DNA from: a virus
DNA: 22,615 nucleotides
Virus record (IMG/VR): IMGVR_UViG_3300035145_001929
Span: 1 to 22,615 of that record
Direction: 5' to 3' (one strand)
The translations under genes were made by a program, and so were the position numbers. The notes beneath the pieces are model-generated. The model searched no databases and had not been told where the DNA came from. It saw only the letters and a list, made by a program, of their open reading frames with translations. This document shows, piece by piece, positions 6,173 to 13,549 of this stretch; position 1 is the first letter of the stretch; each line of letters opens with the position of its first letter.

Positions 6173-7300
6173 ATGCAGTACAATGATATCGACAACAACG
6201 AAATAGTCAAAATTAAGCAGGGTTTAATAGAACTTGGCAACAGCCTTGAAACTATTGCAAACCGTGTTGTTCCTCAACAGCCTATACAAGAAAGGCAGTT
6301 GACTGGTAACCACATACAGGGTGGTAAAATCACACAGTTTAGAAGCACTGGTATTACTGACCAAGCAAACAGAACTGTGCTATTAGTTGACAACGAAGGT
6401 ATTACTGTTGACACTATTAATGCTTCAAACATTACAGGTGACACAACAGTAACAGGTGATTTAACTGTAACTGGTCATATTGAATGTGCCACGTTACGTG
6501 TTAATGAACTGACTGCAGACGTAAGGCAAGAAAGAACAGAGTCGTTAACATTCGACACTGATAACGGTAACAACCCAATAGGCAAAGGCTTGGTATGGAG
6601 AACTGATGGAAACATTGAGTCTTTCATACTACAAACAAATCCATCAAGGCTTTGGAGCAGTGCATCAATTGATTTACATAGAGATAAAAGTTTTCAAATT
6701 GATAATGTTCCTGTATTAACAGCAACTACATTAGGCGAAACTATTACGAATTCAAGTTTACGTTCAGTAGGCACACTACAAGGACTTACAGTTGACGGAA
6801 GTGTTAACATAGACAACTTTGTATTTTGGGATGGCGATGCTATGCGTATGTCCATTGGTACAGAAGCACCAAACGGACAGTTAAGTATCAGTAGCGAAGT
6901 AACAGAATTTATTGTTGATCCAGAAGGTGAGTCAATTAAACTTGGAACGTATTCTACAAGTGAATTACAAATAATCACAGATAACACTCCGCGAATAAGA
7001 ATTTCATCCTATGGTCACGTTACTATAGGTCAACAGGCTAACAGTGAAACTAAAGTTAGTGTGTTTGGCAAAGTAGGTTTTGGAGTCAGCAACCCATCAG
7101 AAAATTTTGAAGTTGCTGGTCCTATGAAGTTTGAAGGTAAGAAGTTTAGCACAGGAAGTACTGCTCCTAACACAGGGTTATGGAGAAAAGGCGACATTGT
7201 GTGGAATAACGAACCAATTCCAGGGGGTTGGATAGGCTGGATCTGTATCAGAGAAGGACAGCCAGGAGAATGGAAACCCTTTGGTCACATAGAGGGGTAG
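6173..7300 (+). CDS. Fibre-like virion structural protein
   Basis: This 375-residue protein has a short helical N-terminus (IVKIKQGLIELGNSLETIA, a likely trimerisation coil). Next comes a threonine/valine repeat region (ITGDTTVTGDLTVTGHIECA, about 90-115) typical of phage fibre shafts. The C-terminus carries GKVGFGVSNPSENFEVAG and a Trp/Gly-rich tip (GLWRKGDIVWNN, PGGWIGWICIREGQPGEW). These features match tail-fibre and virion proteins of marine T4-like phages. It follows a late-type promoter at 6161 whose spacing predicts a leaderless mRNA, consistent with late expression. The exact place in the particle is unknown. Confidence 0.75.
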   Translation: MQYNDIDNNEIVKIKQGLIELGNSLETIANRVVPQQPIQERQLTGNHIQGGKITQFRSTGITDQANRTVLLVDNEGITVDTINASNITGDTTVTGDLTVTGHIECATLRVNELTADVRQERTESLTFDTDNGNNPIGKGLVWRTDGNIESFILQTNPSRLWSSASIDLHRDKSFQIDNVPVLTATTLGETITNSSLRSVGTLQGLTVDGSVNIDNFVFWDGDAMRMSIGTEAPNGQLSISSEVTEFIVDPEGESIKLGTYSTSELQIITDNTPRIRISSYGHVTIGQQANSETKVSVFGKVGFGVSNPSENFEVAGPMKFEGKKFSTGSTAPNTGLWRKGDIVWNNEPIPGGWIGWICIREGQPGEWKPFGHIEG

Positions 7301-7304
7301 TCCA

Positions 7305-7604
7305 TTGTTTTTAAAAAGTAAAATAGATCTCATACGTCAGGTAAGCATATGGTCTTGGTTAGGCAGAGTAGCACCACTTTCTGCTTTGACTATATTGTGT
7401 TTTGTAATATTCTTAGATTTTAGCGGTTGGGTAGATTATTTAATCTGTGCAGTTGCAGTAGCATTTGCTATTGTGGCATTCACTTGGTGGTGGTGGGTAA
7501 TTTATGCTGTTCGTGAACTTAATAAGATGTTAGATAGAACTACTGAAAAGTTTGAAGTAGTAATTAGAGAAATAAAAGATCTCAAAAAAGATATTAAGAA
7601 GTAG
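7305..7604 (+). CDS. Two-TM membrane protein with C-terminal coiled coil (TTG start)
   Basis: The frame has no ATG before the first membrane segment, but TTG at 7305 follows AGAGGGG (7291-7297) by 7 nt, so TTG is the likely start. This gives 99 residues. Hydrophobic segments lie at about 20-38 and 43-67, the second ending in a striking WWWW. A charged helix follows (72-99: LNKMLDRTTEKFEVVIREIK), apparently a coiled coil facing the cytoplasm. It sits right behind a fibre gene and overlaps the end of a minus-strand gene by 11 bases. A holin-like role is possible but unproven. Confidence 0.7.
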   Translation: MFLKSKIDLIRQVSIWSWLGRVAPLSALTILCFVIFLDFSGWVDYLICAVAVAFAIVAFTWWWWVIYAVRELNKMLDRTTEKFEVVIREIKDLKKDIKK

Positions 7605-7752
7605 TCGGATTCATATCAACAGTTGGTGCTGATGGTGGTTTCTCGAATTCTTGTTCCTGTGGAACAATAGGAGCGCCGTTATCAACTGGTTGATCCAAAT
7701 CCCATTTTACTTGTTGTTTTTTACTAATTGGTAATTCTTGTTCTACTGTCAT
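7594..7752 (-). CDS. 52-aa proline-rich acidic protein
   Basis: The start at 7752 is set by AGGGG at 7762-7758, 5 nt upstream, and lies one base after the stop of the 394-aa gene, so the two are coupled. The protein is polar, disordered-looking and rich in Pro, Gln and Glu (ISKKQQVKWDLDQPVDNGAP, then EFEKPPSAPTVDMNP). It is the last gene of the minus-strand fibre cassette, where many phages carry a small fibre-assembly helper. That role is only suggested by position. Its 3' end overlaps the convergent plus-strand gene. Confidence 0.6.
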   Translation of the reverse strand: MTVEQELPISKKQQVKWDLDQPVDNGAPIVPQEQEFEKPPSAPTVDMNPTTS

Positions 7753-7753
7753 G

Positions 7754-8938
7754 TTATCCCCTATATTCTGCTGAGTCCATACCACAATACACCAACTGTT
7801 GACTTCCTGGTAGTACATCTACAGGCGTTGGTAGTGTACCAGCCTGCCAGTTACCTCCACCGTGATTAGGACCGTTTAGATAGATGTAATTAGTAGTAGG
7901 TCCAAATGTAGTGTTAGCATTGTCCCATCCTCTGCCTACTCCTATGATATTACCTTCATCATCACCTGCAAAGTCCATTAAAAATAAATTAAGATCATCA
8001 GTAGCACTTGATGACGCAATAAACATAGATGTACCATTGTGATATCTAATCAAAGGTTTATACCAAGTATCTGAACCTCCCCAGACACCTGATGGCAAAT
8101 ATAATAGATCAACACCTTTTAGGTATCTTATATTGTAACTGTATTGTGCAAAATTGTTTCCTGGTATATTAGTAATTGCGTTGTCCCAAGCATTGGTAAC
8201 AGCACTATTATTTTTTTGACTGATAGTGTTTCCACGACAAAGATATAATCTATCGCTACCATCTGAGTTTTTTCCTGGCCAAACAGTCAATCCATATACA
8301 TTAGGTCCAAGAGATATTGAACCGCCTCCTGAACCTATACCGCTCATTGTGATATCACCGTCAGTAGCGACACTACGTTTATAATAGGCACCATCTAATC
8401 TCATTGCACCTGCTACTGCATTACCATTTGAATCTCTCACTTCTACAAAGTTTGTCCATGTACCTGTGTTTGCTCCAATATTTGTAAGTGTTTGAGTACT
8501 GAAAGTATATCCATCTTTGGTACTGTAGATCTCAAGTGCCGATGCACTGTTTACTGTATAAGCAGATGTCCTAATACCATGTGTAACTAAATGACCTTTG
8601 ACATAACTCCAATGCCAAGGATAATTATTTGTTATCGCATCAGATGACCCTGTAACAAATCTTCCAGGTAAAGCAGTAAAGTCAGGTTTAGGATTCCTTG
8701 AAGTGTATAAGACTGGATTGCTGGCATAATTTCCTACTACCGCTTTATCGCCCATCCAGTTTACACTACTGAGAAAACCATTGCCAAAAGTTTTTATTTG
8801 TGGATTTCCTAAATCCCCTATAGGAAAGTAAATCAGTTTACCAGTGGTATCTGTATCAACAACATTGTTAGCAGTACATAATAGAAAACCGTTCTTCCTA
8901 TCTACATTAAGTCCAAAAGTGTCTAAAGTAGCGGACAT
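7754..8938 (-). CDS. Probable tail-fibre tip / adhesin, 394 aa
   Basis: No family is recognised with confidence. The sequence is rich in Gly, Asn, Ser, Thr and aromatic residues. It has repeating blade-like units with local Asp/Gly turns (WMGDKAVVGNYASN, PWHWSYVKGHLVTHG, TWTNFVEVRDSNGNAVAG, NLFLMDFAGDDEGNIIGVG), which suggests a beta-propeller or beta-helical ligand-binding protein. It is directly downstream of the 1075-aa fibre, with AAGGA (8949-8945) overlapping that gene's stop and 6 nt before the ATG. Position and composition favour a receptor-binding tip or separate adhesin. The C-terminus ends GMDSAEYRG. Confidence 0.65.
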   Translation of the reverse strand: MSATLDTFGLNVDRKNGFLLCTANNVVDTDTTGKLIYFPIGDLGNPQIKTFGNGFLSSVNWMGDKAVVGNYASNPVLYTSRNPKPDFTALPGRFVTGSSDAITNNYPWHWSYVKGHLVTHGIRTSAYTVNSASALEIYSTKDGYTFSTQTLTNIGANTGTWTNFVEVRDSNGNAVAGAMRLDGAYYKRSVATDGDITMSGIGSGGGSISLGPNVYGLTVWPGKNSDGSDRLYLCRGNTISQKNNSAVTNAWDNAITNIPGNNFAQYSYNIRYLKGVDLLYLPSGVWGGSDTWYKPLIRYHNGTSMFIASSSATDDLNLFLMDFAGDDEGNIIGVGRGWDNANTTFGPTTNYIYLNGPNHGGGNWQAGTLPTPVDVLPGSQQLVYCGMDSAEYRG

Positions 8939-8947
8939 GATTTATCC

Positions 8948-11900
8948 TTATGAGTAACTGTTTGACTGACCAATAACAACATATGTAGGAGATACTCCAG
9001 AAACAGTTTGTATCACTGTGAGTTGTACAAAGTCAACTCCACTTGCAGTGCCTGTTGGTGTAACACCATTTTGCCATGAGATTGTTTGTGCAACTCCGTC
9101 AATTTGACATGAACTTGGAACATAAGGTGTAGCAGTTTGTATTACAAAAAATCTTATGTTTGTAACTCGTTGTGCTACGTTTGGAATATTTGTTATGTTT
9201 GGTGTCCAAGCCGCCGCTGGTTGATATACATAATGCGTATCAGTATCTGTAAAACTAAATGCTGTAATACCTGATGGTGTTGTAGTCTGAGGCATTTTCT
9301 GTGTTGTGCTTTTCCATTGAACGTATGCTGTTCCATCAGGATGTATAATGTTGTTAGATTCAAGACGTAAGTCGCCGTCTTTGAATGTAAAGGTTCCAAC
9401 TGCCGGCGTGGCTGTTGAAGTAAAGTTTCCATACACTGTACCACTTAAACTTACTTCAAGTTCGTTTGCATTAATCTTTCCATCTGTACCAAAGTCTTGG
9501 GCAGTTGTACTGCCATTTCCTAAAACATCATCTAAGTCGAAACTAAGGTTGCCAGCATCTAACTGTTGACGATATATTTCCCAGGTATTAGTGTGTGTTC
9601 TATAGAATGTGTATTCGTAAATGTTTAATGAATTAGTTTTACTTAAAACAGTACCTAAATCTGTTGGAGTCTGTGTAACACCATTTACTTCCATTGTAGG
9701 AATTACAGCAGTACTACTTGTATTAATGTATATTCTTACACGTCTTACTCTTTGTGTACTTGTTTCAAGTCCTGTAAAGTTGGCAACAAGAGCACCACTT
9801 GGTTGATTCCAATATACGTTCTGTGTGGCTGTTGTATCAATAGCATATGTTCCAGTTGATACGTTTGTGTACAACATAACTTCTTGTGCACCTGGGAAAC
9901 TACGTGCTTCTCTTTCAAACGTGACTGGACTGCCTATTGTAAATGGTTGTGCCACGTTGGCTACATTTACAAGTTTACCATTAGCATCAACACCAACACC
10001 ATTGTTAAATTTTATTGAAGTATCAGAATTAATATTTAATGGACCTACTCTACTTGTATCTGCATCAATAGTGCCAACGATACGTCCACGCATACCATCA
10101 ATTAACATTGTACTACCATCGTCAAAGAATGAACCTGTGTAGTTACCTGTAAAGTTAACTGCACTAACATTATTAAAGCCTGTGATGTTACCGTTGGTAA
10201 TTGTACCTATAGTGTCAGTAAAGTTGCCTGCTTCTAAGTTAGCAGTAGTAACTTGGGCATTGTTCACTTCACCCATTACAGTGCCATTGTTATCAATTAC
10301 GACTGATGAGTCTGGGCCAAACACTGATCCATATACATCACCAATAAACTCTGGCGCTCTCATTCTATCTGTTGCTCTGTGTTCACCTTTAGTTTCTGAA
10401 CCATAACCTGTTGTTACAAGTTTTTGGAATCCTGCGTAATTTAAACTTATTAAAGAATCAGGAACAATTTCTATTGCTGTCTTCGTTCCGTTATCAACTA
10501 ATAAACGTGTTGCCGCTCCAGGGCCTGTTCTCATGATAATATTAGCATTTGCATTTCCATTACCACCATGAATCCAATTATGGTTTCCATCATGATATAT
10601 TTCAAGATCGCTACCTGTGCCTAATTTTAATTTGTAATTGTCATCTAAATCAATATGTCCGCTTTCAACTGTAATATCACCTGCTACTGTTGGAGCAATA
10701 ATTTTTCCATTTGTAGCATCTATTAATATTGTTGAATCATCTGCAAAAATAGATCCTGTAAAGTCACCGTCAAGTGTACCTATAAAGTGTCCATGGAAAG
10801 TATTTGCATATACATTATCATATGGCTCACTGCCTCTACCAATATCATTTGTACCTAATGGTGCTAAATCTCTTGTTCTTACTGTGCCAGTTGCACTTTC
10901 AGTTCTAAGCACAGGATTTTGTGTAATCTCAACTACTTCATAATATGCTTGTAGTTCAAGTGTTATAGTTCCTGTGTTACCTGCAATGTTGTAAACTGCT
11001 CTGTACTGTCCACCTGTTGCACTTGTTTCGTTGTACATATTAGAAACTTCATAAGGAATACCGCCTGTACCACTTACTGTTCCTAATGTGTCCCAAGTAA
11101 GACCATTAAACCTTTGAATACTTGCTGTGACAGAAGTTGCTGTTGTACCACTGTCTAATTGGAAACCAACAGTATAATTTAATACACCTGCAGATGGTTT
11201 ACTGTTAAATGTAAATGTTCGTGTAATTGTATTTGATGTAACTTCTCGTTGATCAACTGCAAGTCTTAGTGCATTACCAAGTACACCTGTACCTAAAAAT
11301 TCTGCACTTGGTGAAGTAAAGCCATCTTCTGTTGCACTGGTTACATCACCTACTTCAATGTCTTCCATGTACAGTTTGTTAGTTGTAATTGCGTTTCTTG
11401 TTGTAACTGTATGCAGGGTATCTATTTCAGCAACAGCAAAAGAACTGATTTCAATTTCGTTTGCATTTTTTCTTGTAAGTGTAATACCACCAGCCGCACT
11501 AAGATCAACACCTGTTGTTGCCGCGTTTACATCTGTAAGTTCTACTCTGGTAGTTCCTGGTGGAACATCTAAACTGTAATCTACATCAATCATCATTACA
11601 TCATTACCTGCTGATGTAGTAATTGCACCACCTTGGTTTATGTTATCATGTGAATTATAATAAAAAGTATTTGGTGCTTCGTCTTGTACAAGTACTTTTA
11701 TTTTTCTGTTAGTTGATGTAGTAAAATTAAGTTTGTAATTTGCCTTAGATACAGGAGTATCGTCAATAAGATATGTTATGCCATCTGCGTATTCTACACC
11801 TGATATTGCACCACTGACTGAACCATCTACTGTGTTACTAAATGTAAGTGGGTGTAGGTAACCACCAAATGAAGCATTTGAACTATCACTTTGATCGAAA

Positions 11901-12175
11901 ATATATTCTCTGCCTTTTACAAGTGCAATTGAATTACGTTCTACGCCATCTAAGTAATAGGCGCCTTGTATCTGATTATTTCCTGTATGCGTACTTACTG
12001 TAACAGCAATAGTTGTGCTTGGTGAAACAGTTGCAAGATTCCAACTTACACCATCTCCTCTACGTATGCTTAATGTATCACTTACACTATCTGCTTCAAG
12101 TGTATGTTCAAGTGTAGTGCCGTCTGGCGAGTAGAGTTTTATAAACCTAAATATATCATGAATTGCTGTTGGCAT
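8948..12175 (-). CDS. Large tail-fibre protein, 1075 aa
   Basis: The start at 12175 gives MPTAIHDIFRFIKLYSPDG, preceded by AGGA (12190-12187) and a late-type box; an in-frame ATG at 12256 would lie upstream of that promoter and inside the divergent gene. The N-terminal third contains Thr/Val-rich beta structure. A repeated unit of the type GS(I/V/F)F-DS(T/S)-(I/V)LID occurs at about residues 462-492, 611-634 and 673-699. Between them lies a 'DLEIYHDGNHNWIHGG' element, a hallmark of marine phage fibres. The C-terminal part holds two related beta domains (about 745-870 and 942-1075). It heads a three-gene minus-strand operon and is probably a proximal or long fibre involved in host recognition. 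Confidence 0.85.
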   Translation of the reverse strand: MPTAIHDIFRFIKLYSPDGTTLEHTLEADSVSDTLSIRRGDGVSWNLATVSPSTTIAVTVSTHTGNNQIQGAYYLDGVERNSIALVKGREYIFDQSDSSNASFGGYLHPLTFSNTVDGSVSGAISGVEYADGITYLIDDTPVSKANYKLNFTTSTNRKIKVLVQDEAPNTFYYNSHDNINQGGAITTSAGNDVMMIDVDYSLDVPPGTTRVELTDVNAATTGVDLSAAGGITLTRKNANEIEISSFAVAEIDTLHTVTTRNAITTNKLYMEDIEVGDVTSATEDGFTSPSAEFLGTGVLGNALRLAVDQREVTSNTITRTFTFNSKPSAGVLNYTVGFQLDSGTTATSVTASIQRFNGLTWDTLGTVSGTGGIPYEVSNMYNETSATGGQYRAVYNIAGNTGTITLELQAYYEVVEITQNPVLRTESATGTVRTRDLAPLGTNDIGRGSEPYDNVYANTFHGHFIGTLDGDFTGSIFADDSTILIDATNGKIIAPTVAGDITVESGHIDLDDNYKLKLGTGSDLEIYHDGNHNWIHGGNGNANANIIMRTGPGAATRLLVDNGTKTAIEIVPDSLISLNYAGFQKLVTTGYGSETKGEHRATDRMRAPEFIGDVYGSVFGPDSSVVIDNNGTVMGEVNNAQVTTANLEAGNFTDTIGTITNGNITGFNNVSAVNFTGNYTGSFFDDGSTMLIDGMRGRIVGTIDADTSRVGPLNINSDTSIKFNNGVGVDANGKLVNVANVAQPFTIGSPVTFEREARSFPGAQEVMLYTNVSTGTYAIDTTATQNVYWNQPSGALVANFTGLETSTQRVRRVRIYINTSSTAVIPTMEVNGVTQTPTDLGTVLSKTNSLNIYEYTFYRTHTNTWEIYRQQLDAGNLSFDLDDVLGNGSTTAQDFGTDGKINANELEVSLSGTVYGNFTSTATPAVGTFTFKDGDLRLESNNIIHPDGTAYVQWKSTTQKMPQTTTPSGITAFSFTDTDTHYVYQPAAAWTPNITNIPNVAQRVTNIRFFVIQTATPYVPSSCQIDGVAQTISWQNGVTPTGTASGVDFVQLTVIQTVSGVSPTYVVIGQSNSYS
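10077..10790 (-). repeat. Three shaft repeats within the large fibre gene
   Basis: Three degenerate copies encode GSIFADDSTILIDATNGKI (10790-10699), GSVFGPDSSVVIDNNGTV (10342-10274) and GSFFDDGSTMLIDGMRGRI (10157-10077). The core is 'G-S-x-F-x-D-x-S-hydrophobic-hydrophobic-I-D'. They are probably repeating shaft units of the fibre trimer. Confidence 0.75.
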
Positions 12176-12201
12176 ACCAGTATTTTTCCTATCGTTGTAT
12201 G

Positions 12202-12208
12202 TATTTAT
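12202..12208 (-). promoter_or_regulatory. Late-promoter-like box for the fibre operon
   Basis: On the minus strand ATAAATA (12208-12202) is followed by CATAC and then A at 12196 as the expected +1. This leaves a leader of about 21 nt containing AGGA before the ATG at 12175. It lies back to back with a plus-strand TTAAATA box. Confidence 0.6.
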
Positions 12209-12214
12209 TAAATA
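12208..12214 (+). promoter_or_regulatory. Possible late-type box, divergent
   Basis: TTAAATA is followed by TAGT and the ATG at 12219, a 4-nt gap instead of 5. It shares its first base with the minus-strand box. No Shine-Dalgarno precedes the ATG, so a leaderless or near-leaderless transcript is possible. Weaker match than the other boxes. Confidence 0.4.
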
Positions 12215-12218
12215 TAGT

Positions 12219-12821
12219 ATGCTCGTAATTGGTAACGGAGAAAGCCGTAAAGGCATCAGAATAGATGATTTAAACTGCGTAAAGATAGGCTGTAATGCTA
12301 TCTTTCGTGAAGCAAAAGCACGACATATTGTCGCTTGTGATAGACGTATGGTGCAAGAGATTCTTAAAAAATATGTTAATCTAAAATCGGGAATTTGGAC
12401 ACGACCTGATTGGGCACCAGACTTTGGTGGCTATCATAATATAAATGCTGTTCCTGGTTTATGGTATTCTACAGATGAAAAACGTGATCAACCCTTTCAT
12501 TGGGGTAGTGGTCCTTATGCAGTCTATATTGCCTGTGTGTTAAGCAAGAAAGCAGAAAATATAGATTTATTAGGTTTTGATCTTTTTAGTAACAATAATA
12601 AAGTAAACAACATTTATAAAGGTACACCTAACTATGAAAAAGCAGATAGTAGACCAGTTGATCCAAGTTTTTGGATACATCAAATTGCAAAAGTAATAGA
12701 ACATTACCCACATAAACAGTTTAGAGTTTTTAATAAACCTGATTGGGAACTGCCTAATGCATGGCAACAACCAAATGTAATGAAAGTAGACTTGACAAAA
12801 GTAGAAGAGATGTTAAAATAA
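12219..12821 (+). CDS. GNG-motif protein, possible glycosyltransferase-like Rossmann fold
   Basis: I chose ATG 12219 (MLVIGNGESRKGIRIDDL) over the in-frame ATG at 12195 because the former puts the MLVIGNGES strand-loop at the N-terminus and follows a promoter-like box. The 200-residue protein starts like sialyltransferase-42 and DUF115-type folds: a 'VIGNGES' nucleotide-binding loop, then 'VKIGCNAIFRE' and 'HIVACDRRMV'. Later motifs are the GGYHNINAVPG and HWGSGPYAVYIACVLSK helix, and IDLLGFDLF. A nucleotide-sugar-dependent transferase is therefore plausible but not established. Neighbouring oxygenase and glycosyltransferase genes would fit a virion or cell-surface modification group. Confidence 0.6.
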   Translation: MLVIGNGESRKGIRIDDLNCVKIGCNAIFREAKARHIVACDRRMVQEILKKYVNLKSGIWTRPDWAPDFGGYHNINAVPGLWYSTDEKRDQPFHWGSGPYAVYIACVLSKKAENIDLLGFDLFSNNNKVNNIYKGTPNYEKADSRPVDPSFWIHQIAKVIEHYPHKQFRVFNKPDWELPNAWQQPNVMKVDLTKVEEMLK

Positions 12822-12825
12822 AATA

Positions 12826-13470
12826 ATGTACAACCAAGAAAACCTATCCTTATTCCCAACACTTGTAAGTGCTTTTGATTTAAGCGGTCATTCTGAAATA
12901 GAAAAATGTATTGATATCATAGAAAACTATGAGAATGTAGGTGACCACGGTTTAATTGCAAATGGCAAAAGCAGTTTCTTGCAAGGCGATGAAGAATTTT
13001 TATTTCATCCAGACCTTAAAAAATTAAGAACAGATATTCAAAATTGTATAGATTTATACTGCAAAGAAGCAGGACTTGAAGAAAGTATTTTAGGTACAAG
13101 TTGGTTCAATGTAATTGGTGAAGGTGGACAAGTAGATAAGCATAGACACGAAGGCAGTGTAGTAAGTGGTGCTTTCTATCCATATGTTGATGAAAACAGT
13201 TGTCCATTAATATTTGAATCTCCATTACGTCCATTAAGAATGAATGATGTATTTGAAGACCAAAATCCTTATAGCAGTTATTATGCAAGTTGCAGACCAA
13301 GAAATGGTTTGGTATTAATTTTTCCGAGTTGGTTAGAACATAGAACAGATCCAAACGAAACCAAAAAAAGAATTACAGTTAGTTTCAATACTATGCGTAA
13401 GAAATTGATTCCTTTAGTAGCCGCAAAAATGCACCATTATGGTCATTTACCGGTTGACAAAGAAAAATAA
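12826..13470 (+). CDS. 2OG-Fe(II) oxygenase
   Basis: This 214-residue enzyme belongs to the putative phage 2OG-Fe(II) oxygenase family (2OG-FeII_Oxy_5 type), which hydroxylates an unknown substrate using 2-oxoglutarate, O2 and iron. Diagnostic parts are N-terminal FPTLVSAFDL, the iron site around His106/His108/Glu109 (DKHRHEGSVVSGAFYP), the P-L-I-F-E-S-P strand, the distal iron ligand His172 in FPSWLEHRTDPN, and Arg182 in KKRITVSFN for binding 2-oxoglutarate. It starts 4 nt after the previous stop with no Shine-Dalgarno. A TTGACA at 12792-12797 with TAAAAT at 12814-12819 might serve it. The gene at 206 looks like a dead paralogue. Confidence 0.88.
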   Translation: MYNQENLSLFPTLVSAFDLSGHSEIEKCIDIIENYENVGDHGLIANGKSSFLQGDEEFLFHPDLKKLRTDIQNCIDLYCKEAGLEESILGTSWFNVIGEGGQVDKHRHEGSVVSGAFYPYVDENSCPLIFESPLRPLRMNDVFEDQNPYSSYYASCRPRNGLVLIFPSWLEHRTDPNETKKRITVSFNTMRKKLIPLVAAKMHHYGHLPVDKEK

Positions 13471-13482
13471 TTAAAGTATAAT
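13454..13482 (+). promoter_or_regulatory. Perfect-consensus sigma70 promoter before queD-like gene
   Basis: TTGACA (13454-13459), 17 nt, TATAAT (13477-13482). The -35 lies inside the end of the oxygenase gene. The -10 forms half of a perfect 12-bp palindrome, GTATAATTATAC, at 13476-13487, which could be an operator. Confidence 0.88.
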
Positions 13483-13488
13483 TATACA

Positions 13489-13549
13489 ATGTTTAAAGGT
13501 CTTAGCGTCAACCCTTCTAATTCTGCCGCTGTTTTGATAGGAGAAAAAT
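13489..13549 (+). ncRNA. Structured queD leader, preQ1-I riboswitch-like (candidate)
   Basis: The predicted 61-nt leader contains AAAGGTCTTAGCGTCAACCCTT (13495-13516). This has the shape of a class I preQ1 aptamer: AAGG pairing with CCTT, a U after the first arm, a loop with TTAG, and an extra C preceded by CAA before the second arm. The loop AGCG can pair with CGCT at 13527-13530 to give an H-type pseudoknot. The Shine-Dalgarno AGGAGA follows at 13539-13544. Against it, the 3' tail is not A-rich as in known preQ1-I RNAs. The gene downstream belongs to the queuosine-precursor enzyme family, which is why the match is worth noting. Confidence 0.3.

Noticed and set aside
6299-6410. TTGACT/TTGACA motifs in the fibre gene
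   Set aside because: They encode repeated Val-Asp-Asn/Thr codons (GTTGAC) and have no -10 at the right distance.
9348-11579. Several plus-strand open frames (for example 9348-9569, 9825-10142, 10638-10943)
   Set aside because: They are antisense to the large fibre gene, have Ser/Val/Thr-rich low-complexity composition, lack ribosome sites and show no domain.
12195-12218. Upstream ATG at 12195 for the GNG-motif gene
   Set aside because: It would add eight residues before the nucleotide-binding strand and would lie before the promoter-like box; ATG 12219 fits better.
12176-12256. Upstream ATG at 12256 for the large fibre gene
   Set aside because: It lies upstream of the minus-strand late box and inside the divergent gene; ATG 12175 has AGGA and the box in the right order.
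12792-12819. TTGACA-16-TAAAAT before the 2OG oxygenase
   Set aside because: The -10 is weak and the whole element is coding sequence for the previous gene; kept only as a remark in that gene's entry.
13106-13354. 82-aa minus-strand frame
   Set aside because: Lies opposite the iron-binding core of the 2OG oxygenase and resembles nothing.
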